Assembly: GCA_947493455.1 (NCBI GenBank)
Contig: CANLRB010000019.1
Span: 29,324-93,323 of the forward strand
Origin: an uncultured Pseudoalteromonas sp.
GTDB lineage: Bacteria > Pseudomonadota > Gammaproteobacteria > Enterobacterales > Alteromonadaceae
Direction of reading: 5' to 3'
DNA length: 64,000 bases
Part shown: positions 22,134-35,272 of the stretch, piece after piece
Numbering within the stretch: the stretch's first letter is position 1
Layout of the letters: each line of letters starts with the position of its first letter
Program-made: the position numbers and the translations under genes
The notes under the pieces: model-generated
Told to the model about the DNA's origin: nothing
The model's database searches: none
Seen by the model: only the letters and a program-made list of their open reading frames with translations

Positions 22134-22454
22134 CTACTGTGCAGGTTCACTGTTACATAACAACGGATGTTCGTTGTCTCTTGCATACTGGTTTACCTGC
22201 GCGACTTTTGTCTCTGCGATTTCGGCAGAATAGACGCCACAAATGGCTTTACCTTCATAATGAACTTTAAGCATAATCTCCGTTGCTTGTTCGTCAGTTT
22301 TATTAAAAAAGCGGGTTAACACCTCAACCACAAAATCCATCGGCGTATAGTCATCGTTATTCAATATGACTTGATACTTACGCGGTGGTTGCAACTTTTG
22401 TTTTTCACTGTCGCGAACTACATCGGCGACAGACGAGTTATTTGTACTACTCAT
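22134..22454 (-). CDS. clpS: ClpA adaptor protein ClpS
   Basis: With the start at ATG 22454 the protein has 106 residues, the same as E. coli ClpS; the longer frame from 22496 adds 14 unrelated residues. The N-degron-binding pocket is intact: the [20 protein letters not shown] block carries the Asn-Asp-Asp that binds the substrate alpha-amine, and the [21 protein letters not shown] helix carries the pocket histidine. It delivers proteins with N-terminal Leu, Phe, Trp or Tyr to ClpA. It is divergent from cspD, as in enterobacteria. Confidence 0.97.
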   Translation of the reverse strand: MSSTNNSSVADVVRDSEKQKLQPPRKYQVILNNDDYTPMDFVVEVLTRFFNKTDEQATEIMLKVHYEGKAICGVYSAEIAETKVAQVNQYARDNEHPLLCNSEPAQ

Positions 22455-22668
22455 AATATAAATATAGTCATCTCTTGGTATCTCAAGCAAACTCAAGATG
22501 TAATTTTTTAATAAAAGTATTAACGTGCTAAAAAATAATAAAAAATACTTGACTGTTTGTACAATTAAACTACAGTCACTAGTGGTTTGGTTATCTGTTA
22601 ACCAACTAATACTAAGTATAAGTGTAGAATAACACGAATTTAGTCAACTTATAGAAGGATGTAGAAGT

Positions 22669-22884
22669 ATGGCTTGCGGAAAAGTCAAATGGTTCAATAA
22701 CGCCAAAGGTTTTGGGTTTATCGTTGAAGACGGCAGTGAAGAAGATATTTTTGCTCACTTTTCAACAATTGTGATGGACGGTTATAAAACCTTAAAAGCA
22801 GGGCAAGATGTTACATTTGAGTTGCAAGAAGGACCTAAAGGGCTTCACGCGACAAACATCGCACCAACAGGTTCAGATAGTTAA
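22669..22884 (+). CDS. cspD: cold-shock-domain protein, CspD-like
   Basis: A 71-residue OB-fold protein that binds single-stranded DNA or RNA. RNP1 is KGFGFI and RNP2 is DIFAHF. The divergent position next to clpS and the sequence favour CspD, which in E. coli is a stationary-phase inhibitor of replication, over the cold-induced CspA type. The 172-bp upstream region holds a 7-bp perfect hairpin (TTGGTTA at 22587-22593 with its complement at 22599-22605) that would lie in the 5' leader. A ribosome site AAGGATG lies about 10 nt before the ATG. Confidence 0.9.
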   Translation: MACGKVKWFNNAKGFGFIVEDGSEEDIFAHFSTIVMDGYKTLKAGQDVTFELQEGPKGLHATNIAPTGSDS

Positions 22885-22915
22885 ACGCGGTTTAACGTTA
22901 GAACAAAAACAAAGG

Positions 22916-22937
22916 AAGCGGGCTCCCCGCTTTTTTA
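22916..22937 (+). terminator. terminator after cspD
   Basis: A 7-bp stem AAGCGGG/CCCGCTT (22916-22922 with 22926-22932) has a 3-nt loop and a run of T. Confidence 0.85.
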
Positions 22938-23107
22938 TTGCCCGATAATCACGCGCTTTATACCACCTTAGTTGCAAATAATTCACAACCACTTTTTATT
23001 TGCTGTCGCCCTGCTATACTATCGCGCAATTGTGATCTCAATTCATCTTATATTTAAGTGACATAAGCTTGAAAGTAAGAGGTTTAGCCATTACATATTA
23101 TTGTTGA

Positions 23108-25372
<2,265 letters not shown>

Positions 25373-25393
25373 TTCATTTTTGAATTAACGTTT

Positions 25394-25420
25394 AAGGGCA
25401 GTCTATGACTGCCCTTTTGT
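25394..25420 (+). terminator. terminator after icd
   Basis: A 10-bp perfect stem AAGGGCAGTC/GACTGCCCTT (25394-25403 with 25407-25416) has a 3-nt loop and a T-rich tail. Confidence 0.88.
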
Positions 25421-25438
25421 TTTCTAAAGGATGTTCCA

Positions 25439-26041
25439 TTGACCTTTAAACGACCACCAAGACGATTTAAAAAGCCAACCCTGGAAAGTAAGCCTAAAAC
25501 AATGGCTGAACAAGTTATCGTTTTGTTTAATAAGCCATTTGACGTATTGAGTCAGTTTACCGACGATTCAAAACGACAAACCCTTGCTAACTTTATTCCG
25601 ATAAAGGAAATCTACGCCGCAGGTCGACTTGACCGAGATAGTGAAGGGCTGTTGATATTGACCAATGACGGCAAACTGCAACATAAAATCGCATCGCCGA
25701 AAAATAAGATGTCAAAAGAATATTGGGTACAAGTCGAAGGTGACGTAACGGACGAAGCGATTGACAAGTTAATAAAAGGTGTTGACTTAAAAGACGGTAA
25801 AACCCTACCGGCAAAAGTATCGCGCATGGCCTCCCCTGATGTTTGGCCTCGGAACCCGCCCATCCGCGAGCGAAAAAACATACCAACTTCATGGCTACGT
25901 ATCGAAATTAAAGAAGGGAAAAATCGGCAAGTACGTCGCATGACAGCGCACGTTGGTTTTCCAACGCTTAGACTTATCCGCTATCGAATTGGTTCGTGGA
26001 CAATCGATGGAATAGAAAACGGTGACTTCAAAAGACTATAA
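25439..26041 (+). CDS. rluE: 23S rRNA pseudouridine(2457) synthase RluE
   Basis: A 200-residue RsuA-family pseudouridine synthase. The catalytic aspartate is Asp65 in AAGRLDRDSEG. The PRNPPIRERKNIPTSWL and GKNRQVRRMTAHVGFPTLRLIR blocks match RluE very closely. There is no S4 domain, which also fits RluE. The start is TTG 25439: an AAAGG Shine-Dalgarno sits 8 nt before it and the basic N-terminal extension is usual, whereas the first in-frame ATG (25502) would truncate it. The gene appears to be transcribed alone. Confidence 0.93.
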   Translation: MTFKRPPRRFKKPTLESKPKTMAEQVIVLFNKPFDVLSQFTDDSKRQTLANFIPIKEIYAAGRLDRDSEGLLILTNDGKLQHKIASPKNKMSKEYWVQVEGDVTDEAIDKLIKGVDLKDGKTLPAKVSRMASPDVWPRNPPIRERKNIPTSWLRIEIKEGKNRQVRRMTAHVGFPTLRLIRYRIGSWTIDGIENGDFKRL

Positions 26042-26064
26042 AATCTTTATACTTCGTACTCAAA

Positions 26065-26098
26065 TAGCATGAAACCAAACTGATTTTCATGCTATAAT
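26065..26098 (+). promoter_or_regulatory. inverted repeat spanning a candidate mnmA promoter
   Basis: A perfect 10-bp inverted repeat TAGCATGAAA (26065-26074) and TTTCATGCTA (26085-26094), spaced by 10 nt, overlaps a consensus -10 TATAAT at 26093-26098 and a weak -35 ATGAAA at 26069-26074 (18-bp spacing). It may be an operator, or a hairpin that ends rluE transcription, although no T tract follows. Confidence 0.45.
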
Positions 26099-26131
26099 GC
26101 GCGCCTTTAAATTTGCAGAGCATTCGTAACT

Positions 26132-27232
26132 ATGAGCGATAATAGTAACATCAAAGTCATCGTCGGCATGTCTGGCGGCGTAGATTCTTCAGTTTCAGCA
26201 TATTTACTCAAACAACAAGGCTATCAAGTTGAAGGCTTGTTTATGAAAAACTGGGAAGAAGACGACACTGATGAGTACTGTGCCGCTGCAGAAGACCTAA
26301 AAGATGCACAAGCTGTATGTGAAAAGTTAGGTATTGAACTACACACAGTTAACTTTGCAGCTGAATATTGGGATAACGTATTCGAGTATTTTCTCGCTGA
26401 ATATAAAGCGGGCCGCACACCAAACCCCGATATCATGTGTAATAAAGAAATTAAGTTCAAAGCGTTTTTAGAGTTCGCAGCTGAAGCACTCGGTGCGGAT
26501 TATATTGCAACGGGTCACTACGTACAGCGCCGCGAAGTCGACGGAAAATTTGAGATGGTGCGTGGCTTAGATAACAATAAAGATCAAAGCTATTTTCTCT
26601 ATACACTGAGCCACGAGCACGTACAACAAACGCTATTCCCTGTTGGTAATATCGAAAAGCCTGAAGTTCGCAGAATTGCTGAAGAACAAGGTTTAATTAC
26701 CTACGATAAAAAAGACTCTACCGGCATTTGTTTTATCGGTGAACGTAAGTTTAAAGATTTTCTACAAAAATTTTTACCAGCCCAGCCAGGAAAAATCGAA
26801 GATACTGACGGTAATACTGTTGGTGAACACGAAGGCCTCATGTATCACACGCTCGGTCAACGCAAAGGATTATTAATTGGCGGCATGAAAGAAGGTTCTG
26901 GCGAACCTTGGTACGTAGTAGATAAAGATATCGAGCGTAACGTACTTGTCGTTGGTCAAGGTAAAGACAACGCGCGCCTGTATAGCAACGGCCTCATCGC
27001 AAATCAATTGCATTGGGTAGACCGTATTGGTCCAAAACAAACGCTGCGCTGTACTGTTAAAACACGTTATCGCCAAACAGATATTCAGTGTACGTTATTG
27101 GCGGGAGAAGATGGACAAGCTCGTGTGCTGTTTGATGAACCGCAAAAAGCAGTCACCCCAGGCCAATCTGCCGTATTCTATCTTGGTGACATCTGTTTAG
27201 GCGGTGGCATTATCAACTCGGTGATACGATAA
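26132..27232 (+). CDS. mnmA: tRNA-specific 2-thiouridylase MnmA
   Basis: A 366-residue enzyme that makes 2-thiouridine at position 34 of tRNA-Lys, Glu and Gln. The ATP pyrophosphatase loop [11 protein letters not shown] is at about 12-22; the catalytic cysteines are Cys103 ([11 protein letters not shown]) and Cys200 (GICFIGER). The C-terminal beta barrel is complete. The stop codon overlaps the ATG of hflD by one base. mnmA-hflD-purB is a conserved gammaproteobacterial operon. Confidence 0.98.
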   Translation: MSDNSNIKVIVGMSGGVDSSVSAYLLKQQGYQVEGLFMKNWEEDDTDEYCAAAEDLKDAQAVCEKLGIELHTVNFAAEYWDNVFEYFLAEYKAGRTPNPDIMCNKEIKFKAFLEFAAEALGADYIATGHYVQRREVDGKFEMVRGLDNNKDQSYFLYTLSHEHVQQTLFPVGNIEKPEVRRIAEEQGLITYDKKDSTGICFIGERKFKDFLQKFLPAQPGKIEDTDGNTVGEHEGLMYHTLGQRKGLLIGGMKEGSGEPWYVVDKDIERNVLVVGQGKDNARLYSNGLIANQLHWVDRIGPKQTLRCTVKTRYRQTDIQCTLLAGEDGQARVLFDEPQKAVTPGQSAVFYLGDICLGGGIINSVIR

Positions 27233-27831
27233 TGAATCAACAACAAGTAATGGCACTTGCAGCTATGTGTCAAATTACAAAATTCGTACAGCAAGTTGCG
27301 CACACAGGTCAAATTACAGAACAACAGTTATCGGATGCGCTATCTGGAATACTCGTGACCGATCCGAAAAACCCAGAGGATGTGTTTGCAGAATTAAACT
27401 TGCGTCAGGGCTACCGATTGATCGTTCAGCAACTTGAAAGCGGCTCAGACAAAAGTGTTGAGCTAGTAAAATATGTTGGCGGATTGATTCAATTGGAACG
27501 ACTCGTTAGTGGTAAGCCATCAGTTCTTGCAGAACTTGGACGAAAAATTGATGATATGCATCGCCGAACAGCGCATTTTGAGCTTCATGACGAATCAATG
27601 GTTGCGGGACTTGCAGATATTTACGCAAACGTCATTAGCCCATTAGGCCAACGTATCCAAGTATTTGGTAAACCGGAATTATTAAAACAACCGCATGTAC
27701 AAAACAAGATCCGCGCGCTCTTGTTGGCTGGCATTCGTGCTGCTGTACTTTGGCGTCAGCTTGGCGGTAAGCGCAGGCACTTTTTCTTTAGTAAAGGAAA
27801 AATTGTCAAAATTGCAAAAGCAAATAGTTAA
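27232..27831 (+). CDS. hflD: high-frequency lysogenization protein HflD homologue
   Basis: A 199-residue helical protein of the HflD family. In E. coli HflD is membrane-associated and, with lambda, binds CII and lowers lysogeny; its normal function is unknown. The N-terminal VMALAAMCQITKFVQQVAHTG block and its place between mnmA and purB identify it. Start overlaps the mnmA stop (TAATGA). Confidence 0.93.
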   Translation: MNQQQVMALAAMCQITKFVQQVAHTGQITEQQLSDALSGILVTDPKNPEDVFAELNLRQGYRLIVQQLESGSDKSVELVKYVGGLIQLERLVSGKPSVLAELGRKIDDMHRRTAHFELHDESMVAGLADIYANVISPLGQRIQVFGKPELLKQPHVQNKIRALLLAGIRAAVLWRQLGGKRRHFFFSKGKIVKIAKANS

Positions 27832-27843
27832 AATTTTCTCTAG

Positions 27844-29235
<1,392 letters not shown>

Positions 29236-29257
29236 TTTAAGGTCATTATAAATTAAG

Positions 29258-29286
29258 AAGCGAAAGGAAACTTTCGCTTTTTTTTT
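29258..29286 (+). terminator. terminator after purB
   Basis: A 9-bp stem AAGCGAAAG/CTTTCGCTT (29258-29266 with 29271-29279) is closed by a GAAA (GNRA) tetraloop and followed by a run of T's. Confidence 0.92.
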
Positions 29287-29297
29287 AGGAAATAAGT

Positions 29298-30443
29298 GTG
29301 TATCAGTTAACATTTAATGAATTAAGTCAAATTGAATTCCTGCAACAGTATTGGCAAAAAAAGCCGCTACTCATTAAGCAAGGGTTTAAAAACTTTAGTG
29401 ATCCTATTTCACCAGAAGAACTGGCTGGTCTTGCGGTCGAAGAGTGTATTGAATCGCGTATAATTACGAATAACAATAACCAATGGCAAGCACACCACGG
29501 ACCGTTTGAAGATTTTTCCCTTCTAACAGAGAGTCATAGCACCTTGTTAGTTCAAGCAGTCGACCATTGGCATGCTGACAGCGAAATGCTGTTAGCGCCT
29601 TTTCGGTTTATACCAAATTGGCGCATCGACGACCTAATGATCAGCTATTCAACACCCAAAGGGGGGGTTGGCCCGCATTTGGACCAGTACGATGTTTTTA
29701 TAATTCAAGGACAAGGAAAACGTCATTGGCGAGTTGGTATGCCAAGTAGTGCATTGCAAGAAGTAGTGCCATGTAAAGACCTATTGCAAATTACACAATT
29801 CGAGGCGTGTATTGATGCTGTACTAGAACCTGGCGACATTTTATATATTCCGCCTGGTTGCCCGCACGAAGGTTATGCAGTCGAAAATGCAATAAATTAT
29901 TCAGTAGGTTTTAGGGCGCCAAATCAAGTCGAATTGCTTTCCTCGTTTTGCGATTATTTAATTGATGGCGAACTTGGTACCATTCGCTATAGCGATCCTG
30001 AACTTGGTCTTCGAGATAATAGTGGTGAATTGCAACTAGGCGAGATTGAAAAAATAAAAACGTTAATGAGCAATGCATTGAATTGTCCCGCTACGTTTTC
30101 CCGATGGCTTGGCGAAAATTTATCGCAAGCAAAACACGAAACGCAAATTGAACCACTTGAAGATCCATATACTGAGCAAGAGATTAAAAATCTGCTGTTG
30201 GACGATATTACGTTTATGCGAAGTGGCGGTGTCCGAATTTTTTATCAAAAAATGGATGGGTGTTTGTTGTTAAGTATTGATGGCCAAAATATTGAGCTCC
30301 CAATAGACTCTATAACATGGGTGTCCTTGTTTAGTGATTTCACGTCAGTAACATCCGACCAGTTGAAAAGTTCAATAAATTGTTCACATTTAATTAAAAC
30401 TATGTCTACGCTTATTAATGAAGGGTATTGGTATATTGAATAG
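29298..30443 (+). CDS. roxA: 50S ribosomal protein L16 arginine 3-hydroxylase (JmjC oxygenase)
   Basis: A 381-residue Fe(II)/2-oxoglutarate oxygenase of the YcfD/RoxA type that hydroxylates an arginine of ribosomal protein L16. The iron triad is visible: His127-x-Asp129 in GPHLDQYDVF and His190 in PPGCPHEGYA. The C-terminal winged-helix and dimerisation part follows to the normal length. The start is GTG with AGGAA upstream. The next gene, a GNAT acetyltransferase, begins 12 bp after the stop codon, so the two are probably co-transcribed. Confidence 0.95.
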   Translation: MYQLTFNELSQIEFLQQYWQKKPLLIKQGFKNFSDPISPEELAGLAVEECIESRIITNNNNQWQAHHGPFEDFSLLTESHSTLLVQAVDHWHADSEMLLAPFRFIPNWRIDDLMISYSTPKGGVGPHLDQYDVFIIQGQGKRHWRVGMPSSALQEVVPCKDLLQITQFEACIDAVLEPGDILYIPPGCPHEGYAVENAINYSVGFRAPNQVELLSSFCDYLIDGELGTIRYSDPELGLRDNSGELQLGEIEKIKTLMSNALNCPATFSRWLGENLSQAKHETQIEPLEDPYTEQEIKNLLLDDITFMRSGGVRIFYQKMDGCLLLSIDGQNIELPIDSITWVSLFSDFTSVTSDQLKSSINCSHLIKTMSTLINEGYWYIE

Positions 30444-30455
30444 TTGAGAACTGCT

Positions 30456-30911
30456 ATGGGCTACGTCGTGCAAAACGTTCTGTGGCGTGAAAAACGTCAC
30501 GATTTAAAACAATTGCGTGAAAAAGTGTTTGTTTGTGAGTATCACATTCCGAAAAAAATAGAATTTGATAACGAAGACAGCGAAGCGTTTCATATTGTTG
30601 TTGTAGACAATGATCAAATTGTTGCTTCGGGTCGGCTCAATAAACGTGGCGTGATAAGCCGTGTTGCAGTTTTATCGCGCCATCGTAATACTGAACTCTA
30701 CGCCCTACTCTTTTCACATATTGCTTTAATTGCAAAACAACACGACATAAATGAATTGAGCTTTAATTGCAATTTAAACGAAAAAGGTAAATTTATTGAT
30801 AAAGGCTATCACGAGCGTGGCGCTGTATTTATGGAAGCAGGTATAGCAAGGCAGCGTTTAAGCTGCCCGATTAGTTCGTTCGATCCAGAACCATTTACTT
30901 TGGTGCATTGA
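30456..30911 (+). CDS. GNAT-like acetyltransferase of unknown substrate
   Basis: A 151-residue protein with GNAT topology: an N-terminal LKQLREKVFVCEYHIP helix, a beta strand SGRLNKRGVISRVAVL leading into motif A, and a C-terminal NEKGKFIDKGYHERGAVFME block with the F…KGY…RG pattern. In motif A the usual R-x-x-G-x-G/A pyrophosphate loop reads SRHRNTEL, so the glycines are missing. It may still bind acetyl-CoA, or may be degenerate. ATG 30456 is chosen over a TTG at 30444. It follows roxA closely and its 3' end overlaps the convergent gene by 17 bp. Confidence 0.65.
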   Translation: MGYVVQNVLWREKRHDLKQLREKVFVCEYHIPKKIEFDNEDSEAFHIVVVDNDQIVASGRLNKRGVISRVAVLSRHRNTELYALLFSHIALIAKQHDINELSFNCNLNEKGKFIDKGYHERGAVFMEAGIARQRLSCPISSFDPEPFTLVH

Positions 30912-31335
30912 CCCACAAACTTTCATCTTCAAATAAGCGATAGATGCCCTGAGCACGATGAATTAACAAATTAGCAAAATCTGCTTGGGTTTTATCAACA
31001 CTTGGTTGTGACATAATAACTTCTGCTTTCATTTGCCACTGCAGTGAAAAGTGGCGCAACGCTTCACGCGCATTTGGCGCAGCTGCTACTTCAACATGAT
31101 CTGTCGGTAAGCGGCCTGAAATGACCCAATATGTTTTTCCCTTTTGGCACTTCATTTTCCAGATAGCGCATAACGGCGCAATAAAACGACTTTCTTTATC
31201 AACGATTGTTGCAGTGATAACACCTTTTTCAGCTAAGTGCTTCTGTGCCTTTTGTAAAGACTCGCGTTGCCATTCAATTGACGCTTGTTCTATTTCTTCT
31301 TGCGTAGGCTGGTATTGTTCTTGTGTATTTTCCAT
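30895..31335 (-). CDS. conserved uncharacterised protein (DUF4826-like)
   Basis: A 146-residue soluble protein with an acidic, glutamine-rich N terminus, a central FIAPLCAIWKMKCQKGKTYWVISGRLPTDH segment and a REALRHFSLQWQMKAE helix. It resembles a family I recall as DUF4826, found in marine gammaproteobacteria, with no known role. There is no signal peptide. It is convergent with the acetyltransferase gene, overlapping by 17 bp. Confidence 0.6.
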   Translation of the reverse strand: MENTQEQYQPTQEEIEQASIEWQRESLQKAQKHLAEKGVITATIVDKESRFIAPLCAIWKMKCQKGKTYWVISGRLPTDHVEVAAAPNAREALRHFSLQWQMKAEVIMSQPSVDKTQADFANLLIHRAQGIYRLFEDESLWVNAPK

Positions 31336-31421
31336 AGTACTACTTTAAATGTATATTAACTCTTGCGCTCCACTGTAATAGTTCGCAATAGTGAAAGCAA
31401 GTATTACTCTGTGCTAAGCCT

Positions 31422-31952
31422 CTAAAAGCTTGAATTCGGTTGTTGTAAAAATATTATTTCAGTCTCTGTCGATGTTCTACCTAAAATCTCATTTCGGTGT
31501 GGGTAGCGACCAAATTGATCAATGATTTTTTTATGAGCGACTTCAAATTCATAGTTATCAAGGTTTTTAAATAACACAGCAGCCTGTTCGTGAATAACCT
31601 TACTCTCACTGTGCATAAACGGCATATAAAGAAATGCACGCTTTTGTTCATCTAAGAGCATATCGAAACCACGTTCTATAGCGCGTTGCGAAAGACATAG
31701 AGCCTGTGGGTCTTGACTAAACGACTGTGGTAAATCGCGATAAATATTTCGAGAAAACTGATCTAACACGATTATTTCTGCAAGCGACCCCAACGCGTTT
31801 TCGCGCCAACTAATTAATTCACCCGCAATGGCACTATTAAGTACATGCGCAAAACGCTGTGTAATCAATTTGTCGAATTCATCGTTTTTTTGCCACCAAT
31901 CTTGCGGTTGGCATTCTTCAAACCAAAAACCAATAATGTCTTCGTAATTCAT
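31422..31952 (-). CDS. DUF924-family protein
   Basis: A 176-residue soluble helical protein. The pattern IIGFWFEECQPQDWWQKNDEFDKLI, then GSLAEIIVLDQFSRNIYR, then AFLYMPFMHSE and FGRYPHRNEILGR is typical of the DUF924 family, which has a TPR-like fold and no established biochemical role. ATG 31952 is preferred because a GGGAG ribosome site lies 5 nt upstream. Confidence 0.85.
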   Translation of the reverse strand: MNYEDIIGFWFEECQPQDWWQKNDEFDKLITQRFAHVLNSAIAGELISWRENALGSLAEIIVLDQFSRNIYRDLPQSFSQDPQALCLSQRAIERGFDMLLDEQKRAFLYMPFMHSESKVIHEQAAVLFKNLDNYEFEVAHKKIIDQFGRYPHRNEILGRTSTETEIIFLQQPNSSF

Positions 31953-32023
31953 CATGACTCCCTTTTCGATTCTCGTCTTAATTTCTTGCGTCAAAGCTAA
32001 AATGGCAAATACAATATTTAGGC

Positions 32024-33253
32024 CTAATGTCCCAATACTTTAGCAGGTTCAATTCGCGCTGCTTTGAGCGCTGGATAAACACTTGCAGCCAAAGCTAAAA
32101 TAATTGTTACAATCACAACTATTACAATATCAAACGCTTGCACTTTTGACGGCAAAAATTCAACAAAGTAAATTCCCTCTAGCACATTATTGCCACTCAT
32201 ATGTGTATACCACTCAAATAAGTTAGGTACGTTCAACGCAACTAACACACCTAACACGGTGCCAACCACGATGCCAATTCCGGCTTGATATAAACCATGG
32301 AAAATAAAACTGGTAATAATCGTACTATCTTTCGCGCCCATCGTTTTTAATATGGCGATATTCGCTTGTTTTTCTTTTACTTCCATAATGAGCGTCGAGA
32401 CAATATTAAAACTTGAAACGGCAATAATAAGGAACACGGTAATAAACACGATAGTTCGAACCATTTGTATGTCTTGATATAAATTTCCTTGAGAGCGATA
32501 CCACGTCTCAATATAAACATAGTCTGGTAGCAGTTGCCCAATCAACAAAGCATATTCGTTGACACCAAATACATCAGAGGTCAATACCTGCAATCCGGTC
32601 ACTTCATGTTTTGCGTAATCAAGTGCCTCTTGTATCGCTTGCAAATGAACAAACGCAGCGAACTGATCGATCGGTCCGCCCATTTCGGTATAGCCAGTCA
32701 CCTTTAAACGCAGTTTGATCGGGTTAGACAATACATTTTCACTGTTTGTGTTTGGTAACAGTAAAGTAACGACATCATTTTTATCAACACCGAGAGAACG
32801 TGCTACTTGTCTACCTAATACAACCTCATCAACATCAAGGTTAGCAAACGCGTCACCGGGTATAAATTCACCAATTCGTGATACCTTAGAATATGATGCC
32901 GGAACAATCGCCTTCACTTGCACTGCTTTTAGTGACGTTTTGTGTTGCGCCATAGCACTAAGTTTAATGTATGGGCTTGCATGAATCACTTTATTATGCG
33001 TTTCAAGTAAAGCCACTTTAGAGGGCCAATTTTGAATTGGCTCGCCCGGAGCATTAAATTCTATATGCGGTATAACACCTAATAGACGGTCTTTTAGCTG
33101 TTGCTCGAAGCCATTAATAACTGACAGCGCGACAATTAATACGGCAACACCAATGGCAATCCCAATCGCAGATGTTTTACTAAAAAAGCCAACAAAACCT
33201 GAATTATCCTTTCCTTTACGAAACCCATTAGAAATAAAATAACTAAGCTTCAT
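32024..33253 (-). CDS. lolE: lipoprotein-releasing ABC transporter permease LolE
   Basis: A 409-residue inner-membrane protein with one N-terminal helix, a large periplasmic MacB-type domain (about 45-240) and three C-terminal helices of the FtsX permease. With LolC and two LolD subunits it extracts mature lipoproteins from the inner membrane and passes them to LolA. The N-terminal SAIGIAIGVAVLIVALSVINGFE pattern favours LolE over LolC. Last gene of lolCDE; its start overlaps lolD by 11 bp. Confidence 0.92.
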   Translation of the reverse strand: MKLSYFISNGFRKGKDNSGFVGFFSKTSAIGIAIGVAVLIVALSVINGFEQQLKDRLLGVIPHIEFNAPGEPIQNWPSKVALLETHNKVIHASPYIKLSAMAQHKTSLKAVQVKAIVPASYSKVSRIGEFIPGDAFANLDVDEVVLGRQVARSLGVDKNDVVTLLLPNTNSENVLSNPIKLRLKVTGYTEMGGPIDQFAAFVHLQAIQEALDYAKHEVTGLQVLTSDVFGVNEYALLIGQLLPDYVYIETWYRSQGNLYQDIQMVRTIVFITVFLIIAVSSFNIVSTLIMEVKEKQANIAILKTMGAKDSTIITSFIFHGLYQAGIGIVVGTVLGVLVALNVPNLFEWYTHMSGNNVLEGIYFVEFLPSKVQAFDIVIVVIVTIILALAASVYPALKAARIEPAKVLGH

Positions 33254-33941
33254 GAAAGTTTACACCGTCTTTAACTAAGCCATGTTCAAGATACACCTGA
33301 TGGTCAAGTTTATTCGCTAATTCTAAATCATGCGTCACAACGACAAAGCTTGTATTGCACTGTACATTTAAATCACAAATTAAATCATAAATTTTAAGTG
33401 CATTATCTTTATCTAAATTGCCCGTTGGTTCATCGGCCAGCACCAAGTCTGGCTCACTGACGAGTGCTCTAGCAATCGCTACGCGCTGTCTTTCGCCCCC
33501 TGACAACTGGGCGGGCTTGTGTTCACATCGATGCGAAAGGCCAACCCGTTCTAACATTAATTTTGCTTTATCTAATGCGTTTGTCTTTGGTAATCCTGCA
33601 ATTAATAATGGCATCGCAACATTTTCTATCGCCGTGAATTCCATCAATAGATGATGAAATTGATATATAAAGCCAAGGTGTTTGTTTCGAAAATCTGCCT
33701 GCTGAGCTCGATTGAGCACGGTTGGGTCTTGACCAAGAATGGTAATTTTACCATCGCTTGCAGTATCGAGTGTGCCTAATATATGAAGTAAGGTACTTTT
33801 TCCAGAGCCGGAGCTACCAACAATGGCTAACGTCTTACCGGCCGTGAGAGACAAATTAACGCCTTTTAACACGTCTGTCTGGTTTTCGCCGTCCTTATAT
33901 TGTTTTTTAATAGAATGACATTCAAAAACGAATTTACTCAT
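33243..33941 (-). CDS. lolD: lipoprotein-releasing ABC transporter ATP-binding protein LolD
   Basis: A 232-residue ABC ATPase. Walker A GSSGSGKS is at 42-49, the signature LSGGERQR begins at 146, and Walker B ends in Asp170-Glu171. It powers lipoprotein release by LolCE. It overlaps lolC by 8 bp and lolE by 11 bp, so the three are tightly coupled. Confidence 0.96.
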   Translation of the reverse strand: MSKFVFECHSIKKQYKDGENQTDVLKGVNLSLTAGKTLAIVGSSGSGKSTLLHILGTLDTASDGKITILGQDPTVLNRAQQADFRNKHLGFIYQFHHLLMEFTAIENVAMPLLIAGLPKTNALDKAKLMLERVGLSHRCEHKPAQLSGGERQRVAIARALVSEPDLVLADEPTGNLDKDNALKIYDLICDLNVQCNTSFVVVTHDLELANKLDHQVYLEHGLVKDGVNFHEA

Positions 33942-35142
33942 AGCGTAATACCTTCGCTGGATTTACTGAAGCGGCTTTGTACGCCGGATAAAATGTCGCT
34001 AAAAAGCTCATTAGCAAACTCAACAACAAAATAACTGTTATCTGGATCGGCTCAATAAGAACAGGCATTTGCATGCCGCCCAAAAATTGCAGCCCGATAA
34101 AATACAAAATTTCATTGATATGTTTAGCAATGAGAATACCCGCTACCGAGCCAATTAGCGTTCCAACAACCCCATTGTAGAGGCCTTGAATCATAAAAAT
34201 CTGAAGGATACTGTTTGGTGTCATGCCGAGCGTTTGTAAAATGGCGATTTCGGACTTTTTCTCCGAAACCATCATCGCAAGTGCAGATAAAATATTGAAA
34301 ATTGCAACCATGATGATTAAACCAAGTAACAAGGACATCACCTTTTTTTCCATTGCAACAGCACTAAAAAGGCTCCCCTGCGTCTGCCGCCAATCACTGT
34401 AACCGTGTTTAGAAAATAGTGTGTGTCGTTCAAGAACATCATCAATTAAAAACGGATCATTGAGTTTGACAGCAAGTGTCTGAACTTTTTCAATCGGTTT
34501 TTTTAACATTCGCGAGACAAACTCAGTGTTAGAAAACACTAAATTCGGTTCAATTTCACTGTGTGAAAACGTCGCCACTAGTGTAAATAATCGTTGACTA
34601 GGAACGCGACCAAGTGGCGTATAACTGGATGCAGCAGGGACCAATATTCGAAATTTATCGCCAACGCGTAAGTCGAGTTGCGCAGCTAGCGTATGACTGA
34701 GTAAAACACTGTAGCGGGTATCAAAAAGTGCCTGCCAACTTCCCCGATTTATAGCGTGTTTTAGTTTATCGAACTGCGCAGTATTGGATACGCCTTGCAT
34801 TAACACTGCATTAATCGTTTGATTCGACGAGACCAGCGCTTCTGCTTTGATATGCGGATTGACTGACACTACATCGGGGTCTTTGAGCAACGCATTTTGA
34901 ATCTGTTGGTAGGAATTATTGTCTAAATCTGACACATCGAGTTCGATATCGGGCGTCATACTTAACATAGAAGACTTTAAGCGCTGCTCAAACCCATTCA
35001 TTACCGATACCACTGTAATCAACGCTATGAGGCCAAGGGCGATGCCACTTATTGAAAAAAAGGAAATGAACGAAATAAACGCATTTCCCTTCGCCATACG
35101 ACTATAGCGCAAGCCAATAAATAAACTAACATTTTGAAACAT
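33934..35142 (-). CDS. lolC: lipoprotein-releasing ABC transporter permease LolC
   Basis: A 402-residue permease with the same layout as LolE: helix 1 around 25-48, a periplasmic MacB_PCD-type domain, and an FtsX domain with three helices at about 270-395. LolC is the subunit that recruits LolA through a periplasmic hook loop. The start MFQNVSLFIGLRYSR matches LolC. It is the first gene of lolCDE. Confidence 0.93.
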   Translation of the reverse strand: MFQNVSLFIGLRYSRMAKGNAFISFISFFSISGIALGLIALITVVSVMNGFEQRLKSSMLSMTPDIELDVSDLDNNSYQQIQNALLKDPDVVSVNPHIKAEALVSSNQTINAVLMQGVSNTAQFDKLKHAINRGSWQALFDTRYSVLLSHTLAAQLDLRVGDKFRILVPAASSYTPLGRVPSQRLFTLVATFSHSEIEPNLVFSNTEFVSRMLKKPIEKVQTLAVKLNDPFLIDDVLERHTLFSKHGYSDWRQTQGSLFSAVAMEKKVMSLLLGLIIMVAIFNILSALAMMVSEKKSEIAILQTLGMTPNSILQIFMIQGLYNGVVGTLIGSVAGILIAKHINEILYFIGLQFLGGMQMPVLIEPIQITVILLLSLLMSFLATFYPAYKAASVNPAKVLRYE

Positions 35143-35272
35143 AGTTTTATTATAAATATTGTTATTGGCAGCAAGTCTATCATTATTCCCGCCTATTTAT
35201 GTAGAACAATAGCCAACAAAAATGTAAAGATGAGTATAATTTAACTATAACAGATCTGATGAGTCATAAATT

